A stretch of DNA of 50,758 bases, taken from NCBI GenBank assembly GCA_027452065.1, contig DAIDHC010000105.1, positions 1 through 50,758 of the forward strand. Reading direction: 5' to 3'. This document shows, piece by piece, positions 38,361 to 47,375 of this stretch. Numbering within the stretch: the stretch's first letter is position 1; every line of letters begins with the position of its first letter. The notes below the pieces were generated by a model that saw only the letters and a program-made list of their open reading frames with translations, ran no database searches and was not told the origin of the DNA. The position numbers and the translations under genes were made by a program. Origin of the DNA: Bryobacterales bacterium (GTDB lineage: Bacteria > Acidobacteriota > Terriglobia > Bryobacterales > Bryobacteraceae).

Positions 38361-39816
38361 ACTGCTCGCTCCCGATATCCCCTCCACCGAAAGCTCCAAG
38401 GGCCGCATCCTCGTCATCGACGACGAGGCCGACATCCGCGAAAGCCTCGAAACCCTCCTCGAAATCGAAGGCTACGACGTCTCCCTCGCCGCCGACGCTA
38501 CCTCCGGCCTCAAGCGCCTCGAAACCTCCTCCTACGACCTCATCCTCCTCGACCTCATGATGCCGGACCGCTCCGGCATGGAGGTCCTCCGCGAGGTCCG
38601 CGAGCGCGACCTCGAAACGCCCATCTTCATGATCACCGCCTACGGCTCGGTCGAGGTCGCCGTCTCGGCCATGAAGGCCGGCGCCAACTACTACTTCTCC
38701 AAACCCTGGGACAACGAGAAACTCCTCGTCGAAATCGACCTCGTCATCGCCCGCAGCCGCCTGGAGCGCGAAAATACCCAACTCAAGCGCGCCCTCAAAC
38801 AGCGCTACAGCTTCCCCAACATTATCGGCCGCAGCGAGCGCATGCTCCGCGTTCTCGACCTCGTCACCCAGGTCGCCACCAGCCGCGCCACCATCCTCAT
38901 CACCGGCGAAACTGGCACCGGCAAGGAGCTCATCGCCAAAGCCATCCACGCCCACTCCGCCCGCTCCGACCAGATGTTCGTCGCCGTCAACAGCGGCTCC
39001 GTCCCCCCCGACCTGCTCGAATCCAGCCTCTTTGGCCACGTCAAAGGCGCTTTCACCGGCGCCATCGCCAGCCGCAAGGGCTATTTCGAAACCGCCAACA
39101 AGGGCACCATCTTCTTCGACGAGATCGGCACCATCAGCCCCGAAACCCAGATCAAGCTCCTCCGCGTCATCCAGGAGCGCGATTTCATCCCCCTCGGCGC
39201 CAGCGAAACCGTCAAGGTCGATGTCCGCATCCTCGCCGCCACCAACGCCGACCTCCGCCGCCTCGTCGATGAAGGCAAGTTCCGCGAAGACCTCTACTAT
39301 CGCCTCAACGTCATCAACATCAGCCTGCCCCCGCTGCGCGAGCGCAAAGAAGACATCCCCCGCCTCGTCGATCACTTCTTCCTCAAGTACGGCCGCGAAA
39401 ACGACAAGTTCATCCGCCCCGACGGCGCCTGCGCTCTCGTCTTCGAGTCCGACGCCATGCAGCTTCTCATGGACCACTCCTGGCCCGGCAACGTCCGCGA
39501 GCTGGAAAATGTCGTCGAGCGCGCCGTCGTCCTCGCCACCCAGGCCACCGTCCCGGCCAGCGTCCTCCCCGATTACCTCCAGCAGACCGGCGGCATGGGC
39601 GTCCGCCGCGATTCTTCCGGCTACCTCGCCCCCGACGCCTCCCTGTTCGAAATGGTCGCCGACTTCGAGCGCCGCTGCATCATCGAAGCCCTCGAATCCT
39701 CCAACTGGAGCCAGACCGAAGCCGCCGAGGCCTTGCGCCTCCCGCTCTCCACCCTCAACCAGAAAATCAAGCGCCTCAACATCGACGTCAAACGCAAAAG
39801 CGCCGCCGAACGCTAG
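38353..39816 (+). CDS. Sigma-54-dependent response regulator, NtrC family
   Basis: This is a 487-residue activator. A receiver domain (residues 17-130) has phospho-acceptor Asp67 in LLDLMMPD and a conserved Lys in YFSKPWD. The AAA+ domain has Walker A GETGTGKE from residue 185, the sigma-54-contacting GAFTGA loop at 232-237, and Walker B FFDEIG. A Fis-type helix-turn-helix ends the protein (TEAAEALRLPLSTLNQKIKRL). It overlaps the kinase gene by 8 nt, so the pair is a co-translated two-component system that activates genes from sigma-54 promoters. Target promoters are not evident in this window. Confidence 0.95.
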   Translation: MPELLAPDIPSTESSKGRILVIDDEADIRESLETLLEIEGYDVSLAADATSGLKRLETSSYDLILLDLMMPDRSGMEVLREVRERDLETPIFMITAYGSVEVAVSAMKAGANYYFSKPWDNEKLLVEIDLVIARSRLERENTQLKRALKQRYSFPNIIGRSERMLRVLDLVTQVATSRATILITGETGTGKELIAKAIHAHSARSDQMFVAVNSGSVPPDLLESSLFGHVKGAFTGAIASRKGYFETANKGTIFFDEIGTISPETQIKLLRVIQERDFIPLGASETVKVDVRILAATNADLRRLVDEGKFREDLYYRLNVINISLPPLRERKEDIPRLVDHFFLKYGRENDKFIRPDGACALVFESDAMQLLMDHSWPGNVRELENVVERAVVLATQATVPASVLPDYLQQTGGMGVRRDSSGYLAPDASLFEMVADFERRCIIEALESSNWSQTEAAEALRLPLSTLNQKIKRLNIDVKRKSAAER

Positions 39817-39829
39817 CTCGCTCTCCCCC

Positions 39830-41320
39830 TCACCGCCGGTAAACCGGAATCTGGCTCGCTCCCAGCGCCAGCAGCGCCATCGCGGCGCAGCCCCAGGCGA
39901 ACCAGTCCCCGTGCCGCGCATAAAACGTCAGCCCCCGCGCATAGCCGTACCGCACTCCCAGCGCCGCCCGCCCATACGCTGGCAGCCGCGCCGCCACCCT
40001 CCCGGCCGGGTCCACCGCCGCCGTGATCCCGTCGTTGGTCGCCCGCAGGATCCACCGCGCGTTCTCCGCCGCCCTCATCCGCACCAGTTTCAAATGCTGC
40101 TCCCGCGCCGCCGTCGGTCCGAAATATCCGTCGTTGGAAATGTTCACCAGCGCCTCGGCCCCCTCCCGCGTGAACTGCCTCACCAGGTGCGGAAACGCCG
40201 ACTCGTAGCAAATGAACACGCCCACCGGATGGCCGTTCACCGCAAACACCGGCGTGCCGTGCCCCGGCGCGAAATCTCCGGCCTCCTGCGTCACCCTCCT
40301 CACCCAGTGAAACATCGGCGGCACGAACTCGCCGAACGGCACCAGGTAGTTCTTGTCGTACCGCCCTTCGAACCCCCCGCTCGCATCCAGCAGCACCGCC
40401 GAATTGGTCGGCTGGCCGCCGTCGTTGGTCTCCACCGTTCCGAACAGAAACTGCGCCCCCGTCGCCCGCGCCAGCGCCCGCGCCCCCTGCTGGAACTCGC
40501 GGTCGAGCGAGTAGTACAGCGGGATCGGCGCCTCCGGCCACACAATCAGCCCCGGCCGGTTCTCCACCGCCGCCTGCGACGACAGGCTCAGCAGCCCCAT
40601 CTCGGTCTGCTCGAGCGTCGCCCGCGTCCAGTCGAAATCCTCCGCCACCGCCGGCTGCACCAGCACCGCCGTCTCGCCGCCGCGCCGCGCCGCCGGCAGC
40701 GCCGGAAGAAACGGCAGCACCACCGCCACCGCCAGCCACGCCAGCTCTTTCCTCGGCCGTCTCAACACCACCAGCGCCACCGCCGCCGCCATCATCGCGA
40801 ACAGAAACGACAGCCCGTACACTCCCGTGTACGGCGCCAGCCGCATCGGCAGGCTCATGTCGGTTCCCGCATCCCCCAGCGTCAGCCACGCGAAGCCCAG
40901 CGGCCCATGCGTCCTCTCGATTCCCGTCCAGATCGCCGCCACCGCCGGCACTGCGTATGCCTTCGGCATCACAATCCCCGCCAGCAGCGCGAATACCCCC
41001 AGGTGTATCGCCTTGAGAAGGCAAAACAGCAGAAACGTCCCCCATCCCCCCAGCCTTCCCATCCCCGCGTAATGGTCCAGCACTCCCTCAATCCAGTAGC
41101 ACACCCCGAACCAGTAGACGATCCCCGCCGCGTATCCGTAGAGAAATCGCTGCGCCGGCCGCAGCTCCCCGGCCAGCGCCACCAGCAGCGGCGTCAGCGC
41201 GAACGGAGCCAGCAGCGTCGCGTTGAACCCCGGCTGCAGCGCCACCAGCAGCAGCCCCGAGACCACGGCCAGCGCATACCGCAGCGCCGCCGAATCTCTA
41301 ACCCCGGTGTGCTTCTTCAT
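39830..41320 (-). CDS. lnt: Apolipoprotein N-acyltransferase
   Basis: This 496-residue inner-membrane enzyme adds the third acyl chain to lipoproteins. About eight transmembrane helices lead to a periplasmic nitrilase-like domain with the catalytic triad Glu263 (VWPEAP), Lys323 (YDKNYLVPFGE) and Cys371 (FICYESAFP), in positions equivalent to E. coli Glu267, Lys335 and Cys387. It is convergent with the response-regulator gene (13 nt apart) and is the last gene of the slipin/SPOR/lipA operon. Its ATG lies inside the end of lipA (23-nt overlap), so translation is coupled. Confidence 0.96.
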   Translation of the reverse strand: MKKHTGVRDSAALRYALAVVSGLLLVALQPGFNATLLAPFALTPLLVALAGELRPAQRFLYGYAAGIVYWFGVCYWIEGVLDHYAGMGRLGGWGTFLLFCLLKAIHLGVFALLAGIVMPKAYAVPAVAAIWTGIERTHGPLGFAWLTLGDAGTDMSLPMRLAPYTGVYGLSFLFAMMAAAVALVVLRRPRKELAWLAVAVVLPFLPALPAARRGGETAVLVQPAVAEDFDWTRATLEQTEMGLLSLSSQAAVENRPGLIVWPEAPIPLYYSLDREFQQGARALARATGAQFLFGTVETNDGGQPTNSAVLLDASGGFEGRYDKNYLVPFGEFVPPMFHWVRRVTQEAGDFAPGHGTPVFAVNGHPVGVFICYESAFPHLVRQFTREGAEALVNISNDGYFGPTAAREQHLKLVRMRAAENARWILRATNDGITAAVDPAGRVAARLPAYGRAALGVRYGYARGLTFYARHGDWFAWGCAAMALLALGASQIPVYRR

Positions 41321-42206
41321 TGACCCGGTCGGCCATGTACGAGCTCCGCACCAGCGGCCCGCTGAACACCATCTTGAAGCCCAGCGATAGCCCGTACTCC
41401 CGCCACGCCTCGAACTGCTCCGGCCTCACGAACTCCGCAACCGGCAGGTTCCTCCGCGTCGGCTGCAGGTACTGCCCGATCGTCGCCACCTCCACCCCCG
41501 CCGTCCGCAAGTCCTTGAGCACTCCCTCCACTTCCTCCGGCCTCTCTCCCAACCCCGCCATGATCCCCGATTTCGTCAGCGCCTCCGGCCTCCTCCGCCG
41601 CGCGAACTCGAGCACCTCCAGCGACTGCCGGTAGTTGGCCTGCGGCCGAACTCTCTTGTACAGCCTCTCAATCGTCTCCATGTTGTGGTTGAACACGTCC
41701 GGCCCCGCCTCCAGCACCCGCGCCACCGCGTCCAGATCGCCGTTGAAGTCCGGCGTCAGCACTTCCACCCGCGCCTCCGGCAGCGCCCGCCGCACTTCCT
41801 TCACCGTCTCGGCGAAATGCCGCGAACCCCCGTCTTCCAGATCGTCCCGGTTCACCGACGTGATCACCACATAGCGCAGCTCCATCCGCGCCGCCATTTG
41901 CGCCACGTGCGCCGGCTCCCGCGGGTCCAGGTGAAACTCCTTCTTCCGCGCCGACCCCTTCGGCACCGAGCAGAACCCGCACCCCCGCGTGCACAGGTTG
42001 CCCAGGATCATGAACGTCGCCGCGCCCCGCGAAAAGCATTCGTGCATGTTCGGGCACCGCGCCGACTCGCACACCGTGTGCAGCCCCAGCCCCCGCAGCT
42101 CCCTCTTCAGCTCATGCACCGCCGCGTGATTGGTGTGTGTCCGCCGCAGCCACTCCGGCAGCCGCGGCCCGGCCGCGGCCCCGCTCTCGATCTGGACAAG
42201 CCCCAA
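41298..42206 (-). CDS. lipA: Lipoyl synthase
   Basis: This is a 302-residue radical SAM enzyme that inserts two sulfurs into octanoyl groups to make lipoyl cofactors. The auxiliary Fe-S cluster motif is Cys46-x4-Cys51-x5-Cys57 (CESARCPNMHEC). The radical SAM motif is Cys72-x3-Cys76-x2-Cys79 (CTRGCGFC). The start is a TTG one base after the stop of the SPOR gene. The 3' end overlaps lnt. It provides lipoate for 2-oxoacid dehydrogenases; its placement in an envelope operon is unusual. Confidence 0.96.
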   Translation of the reverse strand: MGLVQIESGAAAGPRLPEWLRRTHTNHAAVHELKRELRGLGLHTVCESARCPNMHECFSRGAATFMILGNLCTRGCGFCSVPKGSARKKEFHLDPREPAHVAQMAARMELRYVVITSVNRDDLEDGGSRHFAETVKEVRRALPEARVEVLTPDFNGDLDAVARVLEAGPDVFNHNMETIERLYKRVRPQANYRQSLEVLEFARRRRPEALTKSGIMAGLGERPEEVEGVLKDLRTAGVEVATIGQYLQPTRRNLPVAEFVRPEQFEAWREYGLSLGFKMVFSGPLVRSSYMADRVNEEAHRG

Positions 42207-42207
42207 C

Positions 42208-42834
42208 TTAGTACTTCCTCACGATCGGGTGGAACCCTTTCCCCTCCAGCGCCGACCGCAGCCGCGCCAGCTCCGCCGCGTCCTTAGCCGGCCCCACCAG
42301 CACCCGCACCAGGTTGTTCGGCCCCGCCGCCAGCCGCGACGGCAGTTGATTCCGGTTCAACGTCCCCGCCACGTTGCGCGCGTCCTCCATCGTCGTCGCC
42401 ACCACCTGCAGATACGTCTCGCCCGCCGCCGGCTCCTCCAGACCCCCGGTCGCCGCCGGCGCCGCCGCTTGCCGTACGGGCCTCGCCGCCTCGGCGGCTT
42501 TCTCCTTCACCGTCTCGCCCTCGCTCGCCGCCGGCTTGGTCGCCGCCGGCGCCGCCTCCATGCTCTCGGCTGGCCCCGGCTCCGGCACCACCCCTCCCGC
42601 CGCGCTCGTCTTCGTCATCTCCGGCCCGCCCGCCGGCGTCTCCGGCGCCACCATCACCGGCTTGCCCGCCTCCGGTGCTTTGTTCGAAGCCAACGCCGAG
42701 GCTCCGCTGTTCCTTCCTACGATGTAACCCATCGCGAAGAAAATCCCCAGCAGCACCACCACGATGACAAAAATGCTCACCAGTTGGCGGTTCGCCAGGA
42801 TCAGTTCATATTCCCCGTCTTCGTTGCGTGGCAA
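42208..42834 (-). CDS. SPOR-domain membrane protein
   Basis: This is a 208-residue protein with a short cytoplasmic part and one transmembrane helix (about residues 19-40, FVIVVVLLGIFFAMGYIVG). A long Ala/Pro/Glu-rich periplasmic linker leads to a C-terminal SPOR domain (about 135-207, starting TYLQVVATTMEDARN) that binds denuded peptidoglycan in division-related proteins. The start is a TTG; it is 6 nt after the slipin stop and its own stop is next to the lipA start. Role in cell-wall or division zones is inferred from the domain. Confidence 0.85.
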   Translation of the reverse strand: MPRNEDGEYELILANRQLVSIFVIVVVLLGIFFAMGYIVGRNSGASALASNKAPEAGKPVMVAPETPAGGPEMTKTSAAGGVVPEPGPAESMEAAPAATKPAASEGETVKEKAAEAARPVRQAAAPAATGGLEEPAAGETYLQVVATTMEDARNVAGTLNRNQLPSRLAAGPNNLVRVLVGPAKDAAELARLRSALEGKGFHPIVRKY

Positions 42835-42840
42835 GGCTGG

Positions 42841-43635
42841 TTACGCGTTTCCTTTCGCTTCGTCTTCCCTCTTGGCGCTATCGGCGATCAACGACCGGCT
42901 CAATGATGAAATTATATCGATCGGCAGCGGGAACACGATCGTCGTGTTCTTCTCCGTCCCGATCTCCACCAGCGTTTGCAGGTAGCGCAACTGGATCGCC
43001 GCCGGCTGCCGCTGGATCACCTGCGCCGCCATCCCCAGCTTCTCCGCCGCCAGATACTCGCCCTCGGCGTGGATGATCTTCGCCCGCCGCTCCCGCTCCG
43101 CCTCCGCCTGCCGCGCTATCGCCCGGATCATCTGCTCCGGCAGGTCCACCTGCTTCACTTCCACCATGCTCACCTTGATGCCCCACGGCCCGGTGTGCTG
43201 ATCCAGCACCGACTGCAGCCGCACGTTCAGCTTCTCCCGCTGGCCCAGCAGCTCGTCCAGCTCCACTTCGCCCAGCACGCTGCGCAGCGTCGTCTGCGAC
43301 ACCTGCGACGTCGCGTAGAGAAAGTTCGCCACCTCCACCACCGCCTTGGTCGGCTCCACCACCCGGAAGTACACCACCGCGTTCACCTTCACCGTGACGT
43401 TGTCCTTCGTCACCACGTCCTGCGAAGGCACCTCCATCGTCTCCACCCGCAGCGAAATCCGCACCATCCGGTCCACCGGCGCGAACACCAGAATCACCCC
43501 CGGCCCCTTCGGCTGGCTCAAAATCCTCCCCAGCCGGAACACAACCCCCCGCTCATACTCGGCCAGGATCTTGATCGACCGTATCAGGTACACGGCCACA
43601 ATCAGAATCGGAATCAGCAGCGCAAAGTCCGGCAT
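42841..43635 (-). CDS. Slipin (stomatin-like SPFH protein)
   Basis: This 264-residue protein has one N-terminal membrane segment ([17 protein letters not shown]), then an SPFH/prohibitin-homology domain ([14 protein letters not shown] to [17 protein letters not shown]), a charged helical region ([23 protein letters not shown]) and a C-terminal tail. Slipins form membrane microdomains and are usually partnered by a membrane NfeD protease; here a full-length NfeD protein is encoded at 47372-48691, not adjacent. GGGAG precedes the ATG. It starts a four-gene operon. Confidence 0.92.
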   Translation of the reverse strand: MPDFALLIPILIVAVYLIRSIKILAEYERGVVFRLGRILSQPKGPGVILVFAPVDRMVRISLRVETMEVPSQDVVTKDNVTVKVNAVVYFRVVEPTKAVVEVANFLYATSQVSQTTLRSVLGEVELDELLGQREKLNVRLQSVLDQHTGPWGIKVSMVEVKQVDLPEQMIRAIARQAEAERERRAKIIHAEGEYLAAEKLGMAAQVIQRQPAAIQLRYLQTLVEIGTEKNTTIVFPLPIDIISSLSRSLIADSAKREDEAKGNA

Positions 43636-43734
43636 CCGGCGGCTCCCTTCAGTCCTCCTCTACTCTATCCGATGCATAACCGCCCCGCGCCGCCCGGGTA
43701 ACCTCGGCGCCTGAATCCGCACCCTTACTAAGGA

Positions 43735-44766
43735 ATGACTACGCAACTTACAAAGCGCCTCGCTGCCGTAACCATGGCGGTGTCGCTCGTCCTTCCCGTG
43801 GCCGCCGACGGCGTCAACTACCTGCTCAAGAAAGAGATGAAGCTCGGCGGCGAGGGTGGCTGGGATTATTTCGCCGTCGAGCCCGGCTCCGGCCGTCTCT
43901 TCATTCCCCGCGACAGCCACATGCTTGTCCTCACCGGCGGCGGCCAACGCATCGCCGACATCGGCGGCCTGAAAGGCGCTCACGCCATCGCCTTCGATGC
44001 CGCCCACCACCGCGCCTATCTCAGCTCGGACTCTTCCGTCACCGTCGTCGATACCGCCGCTCTCAAAATCCTCAACGTCATCCCGCTTCCCGGCGATCGC
44101 GACCCCGACGCCATCCTCTACGACGCCGCCTCCGGGCGCGTGTTCACCTTCAACGGCGGCGGCTCCCAGGACGCCACGGCCATCGATGCCGCCACCGGCA
44201 AAATCGCCGGCAACATCCCTCTCGGCGGCAAACCCGAGTTCGCCCAGGCCGGCGGCGACGGAACCGTTTACGTCAACAACGAAGACAAAAGCACCCTCGT
44301 TGCCCTCGACGCGAAGTCGCTCCACGTCCTCCATGTCTGGCCGCTCGCTCCCTGCGAGCGCCCCTCGGGCCTCGCCATCGACCTCGCCCATAAGCGCCTG
44401 TTCTCCGGCTGCCGCAACCAGGTAATGACCGTCTTCGATTACGCCGCCGGCAAAGTCATCGGCAGCGTCCCCATCGGCAAGGGTGTCGATGCCGCCAACT
44501 TCGATCCCTCCACCGGCCTCGCCTTCGCTTCCTGCGGCGACGGCACCATCACCGTCGCCGGCGAAACCTCGCCCGGAAAATTCGCCGTCGTCCAGACCAT
44601 CCTCACCCGGCAGAGCGCCCGCACCATGACGCTCGATCCCAACACCCACACCGTCTACACCGTCGCCGCCGAATTCGGTCCGCCGCCCGCCCCCACCAAG
44701 CAACACCCCCATCCCTGGCCGGCCATGATCCCGGGCACCTTCAGCCTGCTGATCATCCCCAAATAA
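43735..44766 (+). CDS. Secreted YncE-like beta-propeller protein
   Basis: This 343-residue protein has a signal peptide (RLAAVTMAVSLVLPVAADG) and a propeller of about seven repeats, for example HRAYLSSDSSVTVVD and GLAFASCGDGTITVAG. It resembles the protein at 19242-20294 in fold but not closely in sequence. The C-terminal part has a His/Pro-rich loop (TKQHPHPWP). No catalytic function is recognisable. AAGGA sits immediately before the ATG, so an internal start closer to the signal peptide is possible. Confidence 0.85.
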   Translation: MTTQLTKRLAAVTMAVSLVLPVAADGVNYLLKKEMKLGGEGGWDYFAVEPGSGRLFIPRDSHMLVLTGGGQRIADIGGLKGAHAIAFDAAHHRAYLSSDSSVTVVDTAALKILNVIPLPGDRDPDAILYDAASGRVFTFNGGGSQDATAIDAATGKIAGNIPLGGKPEFAQAGGDGTVYVNNEDKSTLVALDAKSLHVLHVWPLAPCERPSGLAIDLAHKRLFSGCRNQVMTVFDYAAGKVIGSVPIGKGVDAANFDPSTGLAFASCGDGTITVAGETSPGKFAVVQTILTRQSARTMTLDPNTHTVYTVAAEFGPPPAPTKQHPHPWPAMIPGTFSLLIIPK

Positions 44767-44810
44767 ACCGCTACCGCGCTCCGCCCTCGGCCAGCGCCGC
44801 CCCGGCAACA

Positions 44811-44833
44811 CGCCTGCCACCGGCCGGCAGGCG
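44811..44833. repeat. Perfect 8-bp hairpin after the beta-propeller gene
   Basis: CGCCTGCC (44811-44818) and GGCAGGCG (44826-44833) are exact complements around a 7-nt loop, 45 bases after the beta-propeller stop. There is no T run, so it is not a canonical intrinsic terminator. It may act as a transcription-slowing or mRNA-stabilising hairpin. Confidence 0.4.
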
Positions 44834-44850
44834 GGCGACAGCAGGCTACG

Positions 44851-45708
44851 ATGGCATCTATGGCAGCAGCGTGGCAGAATCCCTTCACCGCGTTCCTCGA
44901 GACTGCGAAAGAACACCGTTCGAGAATTCCCAGCGAGCCCGACGTAAGCACCGACCCCAGCCTCGTTCCATACTTCGTCGAACTAACCGAGCAACGGAAC
45001 TTCGTGTTCGATGTTGTCGACCGCGTCGAAACGCTGGCCACCGCCTTCGACCGGCTTCACAACCTCAGCGAGGCAAACAAGCGAGCCTACAAACTGATGC
45101 ACGATCTGATGGAACAGCAGCGGATGGCCGCGCCGGAACGAACCGCCTTTGACGTTCCGGACGAGCTAATGATCGAGCGCAACCAATCTGAGGCCGAGGC
45201 TCGCATGCTCGTCTCGTTCATCTACTACGAATTCAGCTCGCTGGTCACACTTCTCCGCAAGTTTTTCACCCCCGCCGCCGGCTCCCATCTTGAGTATCTT
45301 TGCGGCGTACGAAACAAAATCCTCGCCCACCCGAACCGCGCCGGGCGCACCAAGCGATCCAGCCTTGCGGTCGCCCTTGGTCCGATCCTGCACACTCATC
45401 TCCTCGGCGCTAGCTCTTGGATGCCTTTGGTCAAAAATTGGTACCTGGAAAAGTTGAGGGCGTACGGCACCCCGCCCGACGACGACGCTGGGAGGAAGCA
45501 GAACGAAGCGCTCCTCCGCGACCGCAAAAAACGCACGAAGGATCTCAGCGAACCCGAAATCCTGAGCCTGAAGACGTTCACAATCCCAGAGCCTGACCCG
45601 CTTCAGAGCGCGTGGGAAATGGCAGAACTGCTCCAGTCGCACTTCGCCCCAGAAATAGCGGCCGTTTGCGCAGCCCGAGCCAGTGACCGCGTCAAGACGG
45701 GTCCATAG
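44851..45708 (+). CDS. Lone HEPN-like protein of unknown function
   Basis: This 285-residue soluble protein has no signal peptide. Its central helical region carries Arg154-Asn-x4-His160 in GVRNKILAHPN. This matches the Rx4-6H motif, with a polar residue after Arg, that marks HEPN-fold domains, many of which are RNases in toxin-antitoxin and antiviral systems. The rest is helical with no other recognised domain. Third codon positions are less uniformly G/C than in neighbours, suggesting recent transfer. ATG at 44851 and ATG at 44860 are both possible starts, with no clear ribosome site. There is no partner gene typical of a toxin-antitoxin pair beside it, so activity and role remain open. Confidence 0.7.
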   Translation: MASMAAAWQNPFTAFLETAKEHRSRIPSEPDVSTDPSLVPYFVELTEQRNFVFDVVDRVETLATAFDRLHNLSEANKRAYKLMHDLMEQQRMAAPERTAFDVPDELMIERNQSEAEARMLVSFIYYEFSSLVTLLRKFFTPAAGSHLEYLCGVRNKILAHPNRAGRTKRSSLAVALGPILHTHLLGASSWMPLVKNWYLEKLRAYGTPPDDDAGRKQNEALLRDRKKRTKDLSEPEILSLKTFTIPEPDPLQSAWEMAELLQSHFAPEIAAVCAARASDRVKTGP

Positions 45709-45869
45709 CTACTCGCGCAGCTTACCAGCCCCCCACCGATGCCGCCTTCACGCATCCTCGCGGCCACCGCCTCGCTCATCATGCTCACTTCTGTCCAACG
45801 CCGCCCGCCGCTGTTTTGTGACACCCTGAACAAAATAATTCCCGCCTCGCCCGTCGTACACTGTTCTCC

Positions 45870-47375
45870 GTGCCCCGGCGCCGCGTACGAGAATGGCTCG
45901 CGCTGCTCGCCCTCGCCGCCGCGCTCACGGCCCTCGCCGTCAGTCCCGGCGACCCCGGCGACATCGACACCGTCCGCCGCCTCCAGGTCGCCCACGCCTG
46001 GTGGACCGGCCAGGACGAAGTCCCGCCCTCTGACGCCCCCTTCTTCGGCATCCGCGGCTCCGGCGGCCGCCTCCGTGCCTGGTACGGCATCGGCCAAAGC
46101 CTCCTGCTCCTCCCCGCCGATCTCGCCGCCACCGCCGCCGCCTCTCTCCTCGCCCCCGCGCTCCCGCCCGGCCCCGAAGCCCGCACCCGCGCCCGCCTGC
46201 TCCTCGTCGCCCTTCTTTACGCCCTCCCCGTCAACGCCCTCGCAGTCGCCGCCGCCTTCGCCCTCCTGCTCGAATTCGGCTTCACGCCAGCCCTCTCCGC
46301 CGCCGGCGCCCTCTCGCTCCTCTACGCCACCACCTTCCTCCAATACGTCCAGAATTCCCAGGAAAACAATCTCCTCTGCGGCCTCGCGCTCGCCGCCCTC
46401 GGGAGCGCCCTCCGCTGGCTCCGTTTCGCCCAACCGCGCTGGGCCGCCCTTTCCGCCTCGCTCCTCGGCTTCTCCCTCATCACCCGCCTGCCCGCCCTCG
46501 CCGACGCCGCCCTCGTCCTCGCCTTCGTCGCCCTCTCCGCGCCCCGCCGCTTCCTCGCTTTCCTCCGCCTCTTCGCCCCCGTCTATCTCGCTTTCGCCGC
46601 CCTCGACCGCTGGTATCATTTCCACCGATTCGGCCGCTTCTTCGGCACCTACACTTCCCTCTACGGCCTCCAGTACCGCCGCCCCGGCGACCCCGCCGCC
46701 TTCCCCTTCGGCTACCCCTTCGCCCACGGCTTCTTCGGCGCCTGGCTTTCCCCCGCCAAATCCCTCTTCCTCTTCGATCCCCTCCTCGCCGCCGCCCTCC
46801 TCCTCGTCTGGCTCCTCCGCCGCCGCCTCGAAGCCCCCATCCTCCGCTACGCCCTGCTCACCCTCGCCGTCCTTCTTGTCTACACCGGCTTCTACGCCAC
46901 TTATGTCACCTTCGCCGGCGACGACGCCTGGGGTGACCGCTACGCCGAAACCACCGCCCAGTTGCTCGCCCTCCTCGCCGTCCCCCTCGCCCTCCGCTTC
47001 CGCGCCTCGCTCGCCCCCGCCCTCCGCGCCGCCCTCGCCTCTCTCGTCGCCCTCTCCGTCCTCCTCCAGCTCGCCTCCACCGCCCTCCCCATGCCCGTCG
47101 AGCTCCTCCAACTCCGCGCCGGCCTCACCACCTTCCCCATCGCCCGCCGCTTCCTCAATATCGGGATGGCCGCCTCCGGCCGCGCCTTCTCCAGCCCCGA
47201 TTTCGCCCCCGTCCGCCCCATCTGGCGCACCTGGAACTATCTGCCCTTCCACGTCGCCGCTCTCGCCCCGTCCCTCGCCCCGCCCGCTTTCGCCCTCTGG
47301 CTCGTCTCCCTCGCCGCCCTCGCCTGGACCCTCACCCGTCTCCTGCGCTCGATCGCCGCAGACCTCCGCCCCTAG
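45870..47375 (+). CDS. Polytopic membrane protein, GT-C glycosyltransferase-like
   Basis: This 501-residue protein is made largely of about 11 hydrophobic helices, very rich in Leu and Ala. An acidic/aromatic first loop (SPGDPGDIDTVRRLQVAHAWW) resembles the luminal loop of GT-C lipid-phosphate-sugar glycosyltransferases, where the Asp is catalytic. It would act at the inner membrane with a polyprenyl-phosphate sugar. The start is a GTG at 45870. The very long Gly/Glu-rich frame on the opposite strand (45603-47486) is an artefact of C-ending Leu/Ala codons here. Confidence 0.75.
   Translation: MPRRRVREWLALLALAAALTALAVSPGDPGDIDTVRRLQVAHAWWTGQDEVPPSDAPFFGIRGSGGRLRAWYGIGQSLLLLPADLAATAAASLLAPALPPGPEARTRARLLLVALLYALPVNALAVAAAFALLLEFGFTPALSAAGALSLLYATTFLQYVQNSQENNLLCGLALAALGSALRWLRFAQPRWAALSASLLGFSLITRLPALADAALVLAFVALSAPRRFLAFLRLFAPVYLAFAALDRWYHFHRFGRFFGTYTSLYGLQYRRPGDPAAFPFGYPFAHGFFGAWLSPAKSLFLFDPLLAAALLLVWLLRRRLEAPILRYALLTLAVLLVYTGFYATYVTFAGDDAWGDRYAETTAQLLALLAVPLALRFRASLAPALRAALASLVALSVLLQLASTALPMPVELLQLRAGLTTFPIARRFLNIGMAASGRAFSSPDFAPVRPIWRTWNYLPFHVAALAPSLAPPAFALWLVSLAALAWTLTRLLRSIAADLRP

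Noticed and set aside
38257-39921. 554-codon minus-strand frame opposite the NtrC-type regulator
   Set aside because: Repetitive Asp/Glu/Gly-rich sequence with no motif; the plus strand carries full receiver, AAA+ and HTH motifs.
45813-45843. TTGTGACA and AAAATAAT as a promoter of the GT-C-like gene
   Set aside because: Spacing is too short for a standard promoter and one match is expected by chance in an A+T-richer gap.
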